From Dendrophyllia cribrosa (Eukaryota; Cnidaria; Anthozoa; Scleractinia; Dendrophylliidae): 64,000 nt of DNA. Under the pieces are notes generated by a model. It saw only the letters and a program-made list of their open reading frames with translations, had not been told where the DNA came from and made no database searches. Each line of letters starts with the position of its first letter. Positions within the stretch are counted from its first letter, which is position 1. The translations under genes and the position numbers were made by a program. The stretch is taken from contig JAJLRJ010000001.1 of NCBI GenBank assembly GCA_024195265.1, positions 51,670,672 through 51,734,671 on the forward strand. The letters run 5' to 3'. Below are positions 1-11,089 of the stretch, piece by piece.

Positions 1-89
1 CATTTGAGCCACACCCATCAAACAAGATTCTAGTACCTTTTAGGGTGTTTTTCAAAAATTTCCGACGAGCACCCCTGTCATTTTTATAT

Positions 90-480
90 GGGAGTTCCCC
101 CCCTCCGTGGGTTTACTACCTCTCCTTACGGACACCTCCCCCATACGGACACCTGTTATGTTCTCTTGGTCCTGAAGATGCCCAATAGTCCTTTTTACAG
201 TTGTGTGCTTGGTGACCTTGCCTTTGAGTAGAAGCGAGGCTGGAGGTGACCTTGCTTTAATACAAACCTTTCTGCCTTTCATATGCTAATAATGTTTTTC
301 TCATGCTAACTAGATAAATTTACATCTGAAAAGCTCCAAGGTCTGTATCATAGCAAGGTCACCTTCAGCCTCGCTTCCACTCAAAGGCAAGGTCATCAAG
401 CACACAACTGTAAAAAGGACTATTCATACAATCCCTACCTCCATAATGTAGTCACTAAATTGAGTCTGTATGCCGCCTTG
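90..480. repeat. pogo/Tigger-like repeat fragment with nested foldback
   Basis: The stretch with repeated 'acggacacct' motifs and 'ttctcttggtcc' matches, in reverse orientation, a fragment at about 23200-23385 in this window. That fragment ends in 'ggttcgactgta', the usual end of pogo/Tigger-type repeats. It is interrupted by the foldback at 184-424. No coding sequence is visible. Confidence 0.5.
184..424. repeat. foldback (inverted repeat) element
   Basis: The left arm (184-255) is the reverse complement of the right arm (352-424) with few mismatches. The arms start AATAGTCC and end GGACTATT, and about 95 bp separate them. It looks like a small non-autonomous DNA element and has no ORF. Confidence 0.75.
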
Positions 481-683
481 GTGTCCATAAATATGAACAA
501 ATTGTGATTATTTTTTATTCATGTGACACCTGTGTGCGTGTTTTTTTACACGATAGCCCAGTGGTTTCAAATGCATTGAGTAACTTGGAGACCTCTGCCT
601 TGGATGTCTGGCTTAGTGATTTTATGGTAAAAAAAAAATGTTTTTCTTGTTACTAATGTACATTTATTTCTTTCCTTCTGAAG

Positions 684-3316
684 GAATATTTGGATGTAAT
701 CGAGAAACGGTTGAGGTGGAAAATGAATAATGGAAAGCTTCCTTATTACTCACGTTTCCCACAGCCTGAGACCAGTGACAATTTTGAGTTATTGGTTCAT
801 TGCATTATTTATACTTTCCACCATCCCGCCCCGTTCTTTTCTCCCTTTCCTTCTCCTCCGCTTGGCCAGTGTGACATGGCGCTTCAAAGCGGAGGCGATA
901 ACAACAAAAATAAATAAGCTAAGCTTTAATGAAAACCATTTTAGAGATAAAAATACATACATGGTTTTTACAATGCGTAAAAATTTAGTAAGAATAAGTA
1001 TGCAACGATTAAAGAATGAAAAGGAGGCGCAACCGCGTTAATTAAGACAATAGCATTACAGCTCGTGGGATAAAAGCTGTTCTTGTGTCTCTCAGTTCCC
1101 GACGAGGGAATGGTCAGTTTGCGTTTGATTCTCAAGTGATAATTGTATGCAATACGATGTTGTACACACTTATTGCATGGGTACAGTTCGTCCGCTAATA
1201 TTCGATCTAACTTGGCTTAGAGGCCGCAACTAAAATTTTCATAGCAATTTGTCCAAGCAGCTATCCCTCATTTATAGCCACATCTTCGCTATGAAGCCCA
1301 CTTTACGTGCACCGCTCCCCCTCATGTGCCACAGGCCAAACTCCAGCAAGTTGAAAACAATTCAGATATTAACTGTGTTCAGTTCTGATAGGCCAAATGT
1401 AACTACTCTGGTTCTGGCTTAACCCTTTAAGCACTGATATCAAAATTTAAATTCTCATTTCTTGTCCCTATAAATTTCCTGTAGAAGTAGTGGGGAGAAA
1501 TTGTTTGGATATCAAGAGAATTCATCTTGTGTGATCATGTCCTTAATTCTTATGACCTTTTTGATCGATAAGGCATTGATATTACAAGGAGAAATTTGAT
1601 GCTGATCACTCAATGTTTTTTTTTTCTTGCTTGCTCTCTTTCTTTACAGCAATCGTTTAGTAAAGCAGACAAAGACCAGAGTGGAATCATAGACTTGCAG
1701 TCGTTTGAGGTAAATGTCTTGTCATAGTATCAAAAACCGCCATCCTTTTTTCCCCTTTCTCTCCTTTAGTCAAAGCTTTAATGATGTCATGTGGTTGTTA
1801 TTTCAAATTTGGAGTGTGTAAATTCAATTCTTGTAAGGTGTGACTATTTTTCACAAGAACAGCTATAGAGCGCTCGGTACTTTCCACTGCTGCTGTTTAG
1901 CTATACAGTCAAACCTGTATATAACGGCCCTGTATATAGCGGTCACCCTGTATATAACGGTCACCGAACAACTTCCCGAAAATCGTGCCTTATATTTACT
2001 GTAAAGTTTACCTGTATATAGCGGTCACCTGTATATAACGGACGCGGTCACCCTTTAGACTTCCCGAATCCACAATTTCATTATTGTTTACCTGTATCTA
2101 ACGGTCACCAACGATCAAACCATTAGCGAATCATGACAAGCTTTATTCAACAGCTCATTAAATTGTAGCTATTAAGGCAGGGGTCGCACACAAATACAAA
2201 TATTACACTAAATACAACTACAAATGCATGTCAAAGAAATACATGTCATCGCCTGCGTCCGACACATGGTTGCGACAGATAGCAACAAAAGTGCCGATGT
2301 CCTGCTCTCGAGAGCGGGTCATATCGCTTTCAAATAATACGGTAAGTTTCTGTCTTCGAACTAACACCCGTATTTTCCGTACCAGACTGTATTCACTTTC
2401 GAATTCTACGTAGTTCCCTGATTATTACACTGTACTTGTCAAGTTGACAGCTGTTGTTTTATAGACCATAGCGCTCCTTGTCAAATTCCTCTTCTGTCAG
2501 ACATTTTATTTTTATTTTCTTATACGGACATTTTAGGGGCCTTTTACTCGTATTATGAACGTTGCTGTTAATTATTATTGTCAATAACATGTAAATTGAG
2601 TGATTATTTCCACATAAAAACGTTATTCATTAACTTCCAGTTCAATTTAAAGGAAACCTGTATATTGCGGTCACCCTGTATATAACGGTCACCTGGCCAT
2701 TTCCCAAAGGTGACCGCTATATACAGGTTCGACTGTATGCTGTGCAAGGTGTTCAAGTTTTCGAGTCTGTGGATCAGATGAAATCCTGAATGATGTGACA
2801 TTTAAAATTAGCTATCGGGTAGCACTTTCTTTTTGTAAAATATTTCCCAACTGGAAAGTTTATTTTTGCGAGTCTTAGGTTGGCAATCAAGGGTATTAAA
2901 GATTTATCGAGATGCCTTTGTATTAAAGTGCCTATAACCCTTAAATACATATTTTCAGAATCAACTCTACGCACATTGAATAGTTAAATGATGAAATATT
3001 TCGTGTTTTGAACGTCGCGTTATTGAGTTATAGCATTTTGTAAATTCAAATCTCTGTAACTCAATAACGCGACTTTCAAAACAAGAAGTATTTCATTATT
3101 TAACTATTCAATCTGCGTAGAGTTGATTCTGAAAATATGTATTTAAGGGTTTTAGGCACTTTAAAAATAATTGTAAGAAAACTTGAAATTAGAAAGCAGC
3201 GATTTCTATTTCCACAATGTCTCTTCTTTTTAACTTTTCAGAACATGCTCGCCTCTGTTATCAACGTTCATCCAAATTCCTTTATCATCCAGAAAATTCT
3301 TGGTAGTTTGGGCAAG
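684..3316 (+). CDS. EF-hand protein, internal exons (partial gene)
   Basis: Two well-formed phase-0 exons can be read. Exon 1650-1709 follows a pyrimidine tract and AG, is followed by GTAAAT, and encodes QSFSKADKDQSGIIDLQSFE. The DxDxSGxID spacing is an EF-hand calcium-binding loop. Exon 3242-3316, between ...TTTTCAG and GTAAGT, continues with NMLASVINVHPNSF and more, which would be the helix after the loop. A possible upstream exon at 684-715 (donor GAG|GTGGAA) joins in frame but is weaker. Start, stop and other exons were not found; a 76-codon frame after AG at 3390 could be a further exon but does not look protein-like. The layout resembles one EF-hand of an aralar-type or generic EF-hand protein; the family is not assigned. 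The intron 1710-3241 holds a pogo-like element and a foldback. Confidence 0.55.
1906..2735. mobile_element. pogo/Tigger-like non-autonomous element, TA target site
   Basis: The element starts TA|CAGTCAAACCTGTATATA and ends GGTTCGACTG|TA, so the ends are inverted and flanked by TA. Many copies of 'ctgtatataacggtcacc' lie just inside both ends. It is 830 bp with no transposase ORF and sits in the intron of the EF-hand gene. Confidence 0.75.
2925..3162. repeat. foldback element, about 110-bp arms
   Basis: The left arm from AAAGTGCC at 2925 is mirrored by the right arm ending GGCACTTT at 3162. The arms share long stretches such as 'actcaataacgcgac' and the loop is about 15-20 bp. There is no ORF. 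It lies in the intron just upstream of the second EF-hand exon. Confidence 0.8.
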
Positions 3317-3990
3317 GTAAGTTTATACCTATTTTTTTACTGTTGTTTACCATCAGGTTCCGTAAGTAACGATAAAATTTGTTGTTTCAGTTAGCTGATA
3401 AATCCCGAAAGTTACGAATTTTCTCGATGACCTTACAGGAACCCGACTCGCAATCTAACATGTCTCGATATGCAACCCATTTTGGTTATATTCGTCAATA
3501 CATTGTAGCTGCTTTGTTTGTTAGAGAGGATGCATGCTACGTGAAAGACACGCTATCTTTTTTTAGCCCTAAGAGGGTATTGCTAAGACTGAAACGTTTT
3601 TCTCTGTAAGTAATAAAATCCGCAGGTTTCAAACCTCGTTATTTTTGGAAATTAACGGGATGTGGTCTAAAACAAGCAACAGGAAATTTTGTTTATTTGA
3701 CACGAATATGCCATCCCGCATAAAAAGTGAAATTTCCATTTTTACAATAACTGAAGTTATTCGCGCATGCTGATTGGTTAATTTTTTATCATCAACGAGA
3801 GTACAGACACATAAAATTTTAATTGATGCAAGATGTCATCCTGTCAATTTTTAGCCAATGGGATTTCTTTATTGTTATCGGTTAGCCAATGAGAAAGCGA
3901 TTCTCAGCAATTTGTCATGTTTGCCTTGCGTTCACTTTTCTTTTCATCCGTTTTTTTTTTTCGATTTTGGCGTTTTTGTTATTGTAAAAA

Positions 3991-4132
3991 ACAAATTGAC
4001 GTCAGTTTTTTATGCGTCTGTCCTCTTATCACGAGCCTCAGGCGAGTGCATCCACAGCAAACTTTGACAATGTTATGGCGAATTCTATCATCAATAAGAG
4101 GACAGACGCATAAAAAACTGACGTCAATTTGT
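3991..4132. repeat. foldback element with 39-bp arms
   Basis: Arms 3991-4030 and 4093-4132 are essentially perfect reverse complements, containing 'attgacgtcag' and 'tgcgtctgtcctcttat'. About 60 bp separate them. Copy B of the duplication lacks it, so it inserted after the duplication or was lost from B. Confidence 0.85.
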
Positions 4133-4142
4133 TAAATTTAAT

Positions 4143-4264
4143 AGGCCACTTTCGATATATTAAAATTCAACTTGATAATGAAAATATGTTTATTCATTTC
4201 TTTTGTTTGTGTCCTCTAAACCTCATTAACAAGTTGAATTTTAATTTTTTATCGAAAGTGGCCT
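4143..4264. repeat. foldback element, arms 'aggccactttcgat...'
   Basis: The left arm 4143-4174 and right arm 4230-4264 are reverse complements ('ggccactttcgata', 'attcaacttg'). It directly adjoins the preceding foldback, with only about 10 bp between them. No ORF. Confidence 0.8.
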
Positions 4265-4520
4265 GTACTCCATTTATAGAAACAAGCAATAATGAAGGCT
4301 TTGCGCTCTTAATATGTCCACCTTCTTCCGATAAATATCCCTGTAAGCGATAGAAAGCACAGGAAAACTCATTTTAGTAAAATCAACTTTATTTTATTTT
4401 TATTGACCTAGAAGACAAATTCTTTACCGTGATTGCCTACAAGATTTCACACGAATTTTCAAATCCATCGCTACGTGCGTCAAAGGAACTATTTAATGAT
4501 GAATGATGAATATAAATTAA

Positions 4521-4632
4521 CTAGGAGATACTGACACAGGCTCAAAACGAATCAGAAGTCATTTGTCGTATATTTTCCGGTTTTATCATCTGGAGCTCAA
4601 ATCTTCTTTCCTTCTGACGAGCTAAAGGAAAA
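4521..4632 (+). promoter_or_regulatory. conserved upstream block of membrane-protein gene (copy A)
   Basis: About 110 bp directly upstream of the ATG is conserved with the block upstream of the second copy (about 16588-16699), including 'ggctcaaaacgaat', 'ccggttttatcatct' and 'ctttccttctgacgag'. It is the likely proximal promoter and 5' UTR because both copies kept it next to the start codon. No clear TATA box was seen. Confidence 0.45.
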
Positions 4633-5475
4633 ATGTCCGTCTCGGAGACCACCTTCATTCTCGTTGATTTTCCCAACCTTGTTGACACTAAAAGGAGCCA
4701 GAGTTTAGGCAGGTTGCGTTGCAGTAAAAGCTGTTTTAAACTGACTGCGATGGGCGTTTACCTTGGCGTTCTTCTCTGGCGATTTATCGGTTTGATTTTG
4801 TTCAGCATTCACGCTGCCGACTGCCTATTCCGCGAAAAACATGCCAGTTACCGATGCAAGAACTTCACGCTTTTCTCGCATGCGGATGAACTGGAAGTCG
4901 CATGGCAGATGGCTTCGGTTATCAACACCTTGATTGTTATTGTAGTTCTTGTAAAAGTTCCTAGCTATCAGGGATATCTCTCTGCTCTTCGAAACAACTC
5001 AAAACATGCTCGGTTCTGGTCGCTTTTCTTCCAACTTGTCATGACTGTAATTTCGAAGATCGTGGTGATTTGCACTGGGCCGCCGATAATCAGCAAGATA
5101 ATTGAAGTTGAATATATTTTTATGGAGGTTTCTACGACCCTTGTTGTGTACCTGTGGAATGGCGTTCCCGCGCCATGGAAACTCACAGATAGGAAGGTGT
5201 CCGCAATTCGCATTTTCCGCGTAGCCCATGCTGCCTACCTTTTTTCCCTTCTCGTTTTCATTTTGGAAAATTTCTACTTGTTTATTATAACTTCTGCGCA
5301 AGCAGCTTTTCAAGTGACTGGGCTTTACAACTCTCATGGAGTCTCTTCTGCGATTCAGGTCATAGCTGTGGTGTTAAATACCGCAGAAGCGACTTTTTAC
5401 TACGCCGTGATGAAGTTCTTCTGGAACAAGTGGTTTGATGACAAAAAGAATCTCTTGATAAACGACAACGTGTAA
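4633..5475 (+). CDS. multi-pass membrane protein, unknown family (copy A)
   Basis: A single-exon 280-aa ORF starting ATG TCC GTC. Hydrophobic stretches at about residues 37-60, 88-108, 128-148, 158-175, 195-220 and 240-262 suggest six membrane spans. The N-terminus has no obvious signal peptide. A short extracellular or lumenal stretch with two Cys (64, 75) follows span 1, and a lysine-rich tail ends the protein. I do not recognise the family; it may be lineage-restricted. A second copy at 16700-17542 differs at only about 20 residues, most clustered in the first 32 residues and near the C-terminus, so the frame has been kept open in both. A decayed third relative lies at 21034-21480. The absence of introns is compatible with a retro-derived or short receptor-like gene. 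The last 100 bases overlap an antisense frame that is an artefact of the adjacent breakpoint. Confidence 0.8.
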   Translation: MSVSETTFILVDFPNLVDTKRSQSLGRLRCSKSCFKLTAMGVYLGVLLWRFIGLILFSIHAADCLFREKHASYRCKNFTLFSHADELEVAWQMASVINTLIVIVVLVKVPSYQGYLSALRNNSKHARFWSLFFQLVMTVISKIVVICTGPPIISKIIEVEYIFMEVSTTLVVYLWNGVPAPWKLTDRKVSAIRIFRVAHAAYLFSLLVFILENFYLFIITSAQAAFQVTGLYNSHGVSSAIQVIAVVLNTAEATFYYAVMKFFWNKWFDDKKNLLINDNV

Positions 5476-5491
5476 CTTTTTCGCTCCTGGC

Positions 5492-6069
5492 CGGACTATT
5501 TCTCGCACCACATCCTTGCAAGAAACGGGAGCTCCATCACCACCTTCACAACGTAAACACCTCGACTGGTCATAAAACACTTTCTTACTCTCTAAGAGAG
5601 CAATCTCAACAGGCTTGCCGGGCTGAAATCGACAAGTCGTGGAGGTTTTGAAGGTGTTTAATGACCATCCGGTAGGCATTATGATGTCAAGCTCGTCAAT
5701 GGGTACTGAAAATCTTACATTCCCGACAATTTGCAAAAGATTTGGCGCGGAAGGTAGCCTACTGAACAGCTCCCTAAAAGTCCCGACATCCAGCGGCATG
5801 GTAACGGAGATGCGCCTCACTATGCTGGTTTTAGGTGGCTTCTTCATGTTCAGTTTTTCAGCGATTAACACGGATAACGTCTGCAGCAAGCCTGGAGTAC
5901 CTTGATGGCGCGTTCTAAACACTTGTTTAAGACGTTCATTTGTGTTTTCTTCGTCCACCCAGCTGTCGTATTTCTTTCCATAGCCACGCCAGCGAACGAG
6001 AAATTGAACACGACCATTAGTATCTGTGCGTTTGTCGAGCACTTTGGATACTTCGTAGAACTTACTCAT
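5492..6069 (-). pseudogene. chromodomain protein ORF, 3'-truncated at a breakpoint
   Basis: Reading on - from ATG at 6069, residues 4-45 form a chromodomain: an N-terminal aromatic strand (FYEVSKVLDKR), then VQFLVRWRGYGKKYDSW with the cage tryptophans at 27 and 37. The next 150 residues are unassigned and include CLRCEGG. The open frame runs to 5374, but everything beyond 5492 (about 39 residues) is antisense of the membrane-protein gene. Comparison with copy B puts the junction of inserted DNA at 5491/5492. The native C-terminus is therefore probably missing. Chromodomains joined to unknown sequence are common in mobile elements, but no integrase or reverse transcriptase was seen here. It could still be transcribed. 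It lies entirely inside the 2.86-kb segment missing from copy B. Confidence 0.55.
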
Positions 6070-6204
6070 TTTCTCCGCTGTGACTCAATTGTAGGTTGTA
6101 AAAAGTGATTCAATGACTTTGTTTGAAACTCTTTATACGCAAGCGTTGCATGATTTATTCATGTTCTATTGATACTATCGAACAAAGCCCCTACCCTAAT
6201 GAGT

Positions 6205-6270
6205 TCATTCAGAGGGCGGCGGCGTTTTGCTTTTTCAAGAGTACAACCGTCGCCGCCCTCTGAATGAAAA
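6205..6270. repeat. short GC-rich inverted repeat
   Basis: 'ttcagagggcggcggcg' and 'cgtcgccgccctctgaa' face each other across about 30 bp. The right arm is the start of the first unit of the following tandem array, so the array begins with an inverted copy of its own motif. Confidence 0.7.
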
Positions 6271-7125
6271 GATATTAAAAAATTTTGAAGCGTGCGCTAT
6301 ATAACAAGGTCAGAGAAAATTCACGTTATTTAAAATCACACGGCAAGAGAAGGTAAACGCGCATTTAAAAAATAAATAAAGTAAGATGTCCTTTAGAAAT
6401 GCGAAAGCAGTATCGCTGAGAGAAAAAATCACACCCTAACAAAAATAACAATAGGCGTGTTTTCGACGCCGCACTCTGAATGAAAAAATATTAAAAAAAT
6501 TTTGAAGCGTACGCTATATAATTTGGTCAAGGCAAACTTAAGAGAAATTCACGTTATTTAAAATCACACGGCGAGAGAAGGTAAACGCGCATTTAAAAAA
6601 TAAATCAAGTAAGATGTCCTTTAGAAATGCGAAAGCAGTATCGCTGAGAAAAAAAAATCACACCCTAACAAAATAACAATAGGCGTTTTTGACGCCGCCC
6701 TCTGAATGAAAAGATATTAAAAAAAAAATTTGAAGCGTGCGCTATATAACTCGGTCAGAGAAAAATAACGTTATTTAGGATCACACGGCAAGAGAAGGTA
6801 AAAGCGCATCAAATAAGATGTCCTTTAGAAATGCGAAAGCAGTATCGCTGAGAGAAAAAATCACACCCTAACAAAATAACAATAGGCATGTTTTTGACGC
6901 CGCACTCTGAATGAAAAGATATTAAAAAAAATTTGAAGCGTGCGCTACATAATTTGGTCAAGGCAAACTTAAGAGAAATTCACGTTATTTAAAATCACAC
7001 GGCGAGAGAAGGTAAACGTGCATTTAAAAAAAAAATCAAGTAAGATGTCCTTTAGAAATGCGAAAGCAGTATCGCTGAGAGAAAAAATCACACCCTAACA
7101 AAATAACAATAGGCGTGTTTTTGAC
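6258..7125. repeat. tandem array, four units of about 205-226 bp
   Basis: Units begin with 'ctctgaatga' at about 6258, 6474, 6700 and 6905. Each holds 'gcgctatataa', 'cacgttattt', 'cacacggc-agagaaggtaaa', 'agatgtcctttagaaatgcg' and 'acaccctaacaaaataac'. Units 2 and 4 share an extra 'caaggcaaacttaagag', giving an alternating pattern. There is no ORF. It lies directly upstream of the chromodomain ORF in its reading direction. Confidence 0.85.
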
Positions 7126-7129
7126 AGCA

Positions 7130-8345
7130 ACCGCCGCATAAAGAGTAAGCTTTCTTTTCACAACATTTTTGATAACTCTACACAAATAATAAGAACTGGC
7201 TAGAGACGATTTTAATTCGATTGAAAAATTCAGCGAATAAAGTCATTTTAGTAAAGCAATGAGCAAAGCGTGGGTGCGCGCGAGAGGGAATCACACTGCG
7301 CGGAAAAATCTTTAAACAGAGGTTTTATGTATATATAAACGTAGCGGACTCCAGATATGAGCTAAAAAAAACATTCTGATCCTATGTTAAAAAAATCCTG
7401 ACATTTTTTCGCGTTGGTTAGTTTTTCGGTTGTGTTGCTTTTTTTAGTGTTTTTATTTAACTGTTGGCTCTGGATTAGGGGGAAGCAAGGAGAGAGGATA
7501 AGAAGGGAGCCGCCGACTGCGAATGTACAGCTGAGAGACTGATAGGACCGCTTTCCCTATTCCTGACCAGTGACTTTGTTTAGAGTTTTAAGTTTTGTTC
7601 AGTTATCAGTTAGAATGTCTTTTATTTGTTTTCCGATATTTGCCAAATCCGCTGTAAATTTTGCTTTTTTGTTATTTCTGCGGCAGCAGAACAATAAAAT
7701 CACTGAAATGGAAAAAGTTGCTAATCTCATTCAATCCTTCGATTACCTACGCTTTCCGACTGAGTGCGTTGTTCCAAACCTTAGATTTCAAAGTACATGT
7801 ACTCAGCAAATCAACAAGCAAATTTGACTGCGTGCAGTCCTTAATTTTCTTTCAATTAGATGACCTCGTTCCTCGCGGTTTAGCCGCTCGTTCGCTCGCG
7901 CGCTCGCACACTCGACTATAAAATAACTGAAAGATGAATAAGAAACTGCTTTCAGCTAAGCCTCTTTAGCATTCACTAAGTAATTGCTTGATAAACCGAA
8001 GTGCACTGCTAGTCTGTTAAAAAAGGTTTCTGTTTATGTCGATAAACAGAAACCTTAAGTGCGAGGTTTGTCATATGCGCTCGGTCGATGATGACAATGT
8101 AGCCAGAGCAAGTGACTCACCCACCCCCTGTCGGTTGCTGTCCTCGTTAAATGTTTCCCCCACTAGACCTCCGTTGGGTGCAAAAATGTCGTCACCGACA
8201 ATATGCCGATTGGTCGCGATTAAAGGCCGAACGCTATTTCACAATACCCCATTGAAAAAGTCGGCTATTGAAATATAAAACAAAAGAAACAAAAGCGGCA
8301 TTGTTTTTAAAAATTCAAACCATAACAATAGGCAAAGTTTGATAT
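7130..8345. other. unassigned part of the 2.86-kb insertion
   Basis: No coding sequence could be supported. The region has a possible TATA-like 'atgtatatataaacg' at about 7327, AT-rich stretches, and a C-rich segment at 8090-8180. A short inverted pair 'ggtttctgtttatg' / 'cgataaacagaaacc' lies at 8023-8052. Confidence 0.5.
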
Positions 8346-8759
8346 GCGTGTGTTTCTCAAAACTCCCGAAGACGTTTCGGGCGCGAAAAGCTATTTTATG
8401 TACAGGCTTTTGCAAACAGAGATTCGATTTCGTTCGTTTTGAAGGCTAAGCAATAAAACCATAAGAAGATGAGAAACGTTGCACTGGTTTTAAGTCTAAA
8501 AACTTTACCGCCACTTGAAAGAAAGCTTTCGGGCCCGAAAAGTCCGGAAATTTGAGAAACGCACGCCTAGAGTCAAGGCTTAATTCATGAAACGTGCTTT
8601 CTGCTTTTAACCCTTTCATTCTCCGACTTTCGATTTGCGATTTTCGTCAAAAAACAGCCAAAATATGTACCAGGGGTCCCCCCAGGGAAAATTTGTATCC
8701 GTGTTTTTCGTCATACCACAATGCAATGGCCGGAAACATTAAGGAAACCGGAATGTCAA

Positions 8760-8780
8760 CAACAACAACAACAACAACAA
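8760..8780. repeat. (CAA)n microsatellite
   Basis: A short run of caacaacaac... The remainder of 8630-9633 shows no gene, only AT-rich intergenic sequence. Confidence 0.8.
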
Positions 8781-9036
8781 AACTACATGGAAAGTTAAAG
8801 CAGAAGAGATACTAATAACTGAATAGGGAAAGTTTGAATGCCTCTACCGGACAAACTGCGAAGATTTTAAGATTTTCCTTTTTCTTTGCCGGCGAAGAGA
8901 TAAAGCAATAGTTGTACATAAACAGGCCATTACTGTGCCGGATTCATCGGTATTCATGACAAAAAAAACACTGGATATTTGCAAGTTTTCACATTGTTAC
9001 ACCAATTGTTATAACACTAGAAATAGTGTTCACTAT

Positions 9037-9068
<32 letters not shown>

Positions 9069-9103
9069 GATGTGTATTGAATATAAATACTGTGCATACG
9101 ACT

Positions 9104-9140
<37 letters not shown>

Positions 9141-9524
9141 AACATCCATGTACTAAGTAGTCGACATATTTATCTGTAAATTTGACAATGGAATCTATTA
9201 CAATCATATAGTATTGTATTTATATTCTGTGTAACAGCAACATATTGTATGTTATTAAATTCGTGTAATTTTTGAAGAAAAAAAAAGAAACAAAAAACAG
9301 GTCACCAGAAACCATTACAACAATAACCAAACTTGCAACAATGTATTTGTAGACAATATAATGATCTGACAATATCGATGCAACTCTGAGTTTTCAGTGT
9401 TACAAACGTTTGAGTTGAGATTCATCATTCTGTTCTGAGATATTTGCGATCTGTTGGATCGAGTCTGTCGACCCCGTTGCTGATTTGTGTCTGACAAACC
9501 AAATTTATTCAGTACTGTTGAATG

Positions 9525-9556
<32 letters not shown>

Positions 9557-9633
9557 AATACTCACCTTAAAATGCTTCTCGAAGATGGCGAAACGCGAAC
9601 TCGTAAATGCAAGACCTTCAAATGCTGCAAGAT

Positions 9634-9705
9634 GCGGGTGTGCGGAAAACTCAGACCCAGCGCCGAGCGGAAAAATCAGACCCCACGAAATTACAAAAGA
9701 AATAA
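9634..9705. repeat. left terminal inverted repeat of the 3.85-kb element
   Basis: Inverted relative to 13430-13486. It has a 29-bp identical outer part, then a 7-bp length difference, then about 25 bp with a few mismatches. Flanked outside by AAGAT. Confidence 0.7.
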
Positions 9706-10299
9706 ACTTCACTCATGATCAATTCTTTTCACCTCGCGTAAAATGTTTTATTGTCACGCAATCACCCCACCAGTGCAGATTTACTTTGATTCAATATGCT
9801 GCCAGAACAATTGAACTGTAATTTAGTCGTCGACAGAATGCACTTCCTGTTAATTGGCAACTGAAGATAACAGCGAGATATTTATCTTGCCCGGTTCATC
9901 GTTTTCGATCAAACAGGGAAAAACTATAAACATGGTTTAAAATAGCAGCCGGCACTTCGGTTACTTTTCACTGAAAAGAAATAAAAAAAGAGTCGCGAAA
10001 ATTTTAGTCAAATTTAGTCACTTGTATTCATTCATAGTTATCCATAGTGCTAGACAGAACGGATTTCCCGTGTTTGCGAGTGTAGAAGAGAAGCGCTCAG
10101 ATTTGTCTAGACGAAGTTGCGTATTTTACGCTTGAGCAAACACCTGAAGAGAGCGCCATTCAGGAATCGCAACAAAACACGTTTATTTAGATGAATTCCG
10201 AGGCTGATATTATTTTAGCACTTCAAAGCATGCGATGTGTCCAACAATCAGTTTTTGCTGCGAGCCTCAGCGAGAAGCAACACTATTTTTGACTGACCG

Positions 10300-10890
10300 T
10301 GTGGGGTCTGGGCGCTATATATATGGACCCAACACTCGACGATTCTTTTCGGTGGCGATGATTTTGAGTAGCAGCAGTACGTAGGATCAGCGGCAGTAGT
10401 TGCCGAATTGTGTGTGCGCAGTCCACATGGTCCCTCTGCCCTGTTCGCTCGCGCTCGATTAGCGAAAAGCAACCGTATTTGCGCGCGCTGAAATAGCGAA
10501 TTAATGTCGCAATCGTATGGCGTATAAAGTTGTCATTTTGAGAGAGAACGATGAATATTTTCGAGTTTCTGTGCGCGGCCGTTCAAACCCGCAAATGTGT
10601 CGACTTCATATAGACGAAATCATGTTTCGCGCTCGTTACCAAGATGTGTTTGAGCAATTTTGAGTGACATTTCGTTCTTTTATAACTTGTAAAATGTGAA
10701 TTTTTACATTTTAAACTTTAGTTTGTAATTTGCAGACGCAATTTGACGACATTAAATTCTCGTTTTAGCGCGCGCTAAGACAGTTGTTTTTCGCCATATT
10801 GCGCGACACCCCTAATTGGGTAAATTATTGCATTATCGTTTGTTACGTCGATCGAGCAGTTTTGCAGTTGATGTTAGCGCGGCCGTGAAG
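10300..10890 (+). promoter_or_regulatory. probable promoter and 5' UTR exon of the protease/RPA gene
   Basis: A TATA-like 'gctatatatatgg' lies at about 10314. A good splice donor (GTGAAG|GTGAGT) is at about 10890 and a matching acceptor (TTCTACTTCAG) at 11071, shortly before the ATG at 11090. This suggests an untranslated first exon and an intron of about 180 bp. The transcription start is not determined. Confidence 0.4.
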
Positions 10891-11089
10891 GTGAGTAAAT
10901 TTGCATTATTTTCATCAGTTACATAAATTTGCAGCTTTTAGCACACGCGACCTACGAATAAACTTGATTTGTCAGACACAAATCTCCAACCACAAGTTAT
11001 AACCAAGTATAATTCAGAAACAAGATTAGTATTCACCGATTCAGTTTTGTTACTTCAATTTTCTACTTCAGTTTGAATTCAGATTTATC

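Larger units (their letters stand above)
3512..8630. repeat. segmental duplication, copy A
   Basis: Several collinear pieces match copy B at 14686-17815. They are 3512-3730 (B 14686-14940), 4305-4500 (B 14945-15105), 4517-5491 (B 16586-17558) and 8346-8620 (B 17557-17805). Copy A is interrupted relative to B by foldbacks at 3740-4300 and by about 2.86 kb at 5492-8347. The same order on the same strand indicates one direct duplication followed by independent insertions or deletions. Confidence 0.85.

Noticed and set aside
4968..5337. Antisense ORFs over the membrane-protein genes (also at 17035-17404)
   Set aside because: They mirror the coding strand, are shared by both copies only because the sense gene is conserved, and show no protein-like features.
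5374..5491. C-terminal 39 codons of the chromodomain ORF
   Set aside because: They are antisense of the membrane-protein gene, which copy B shows to be the original sequence there.
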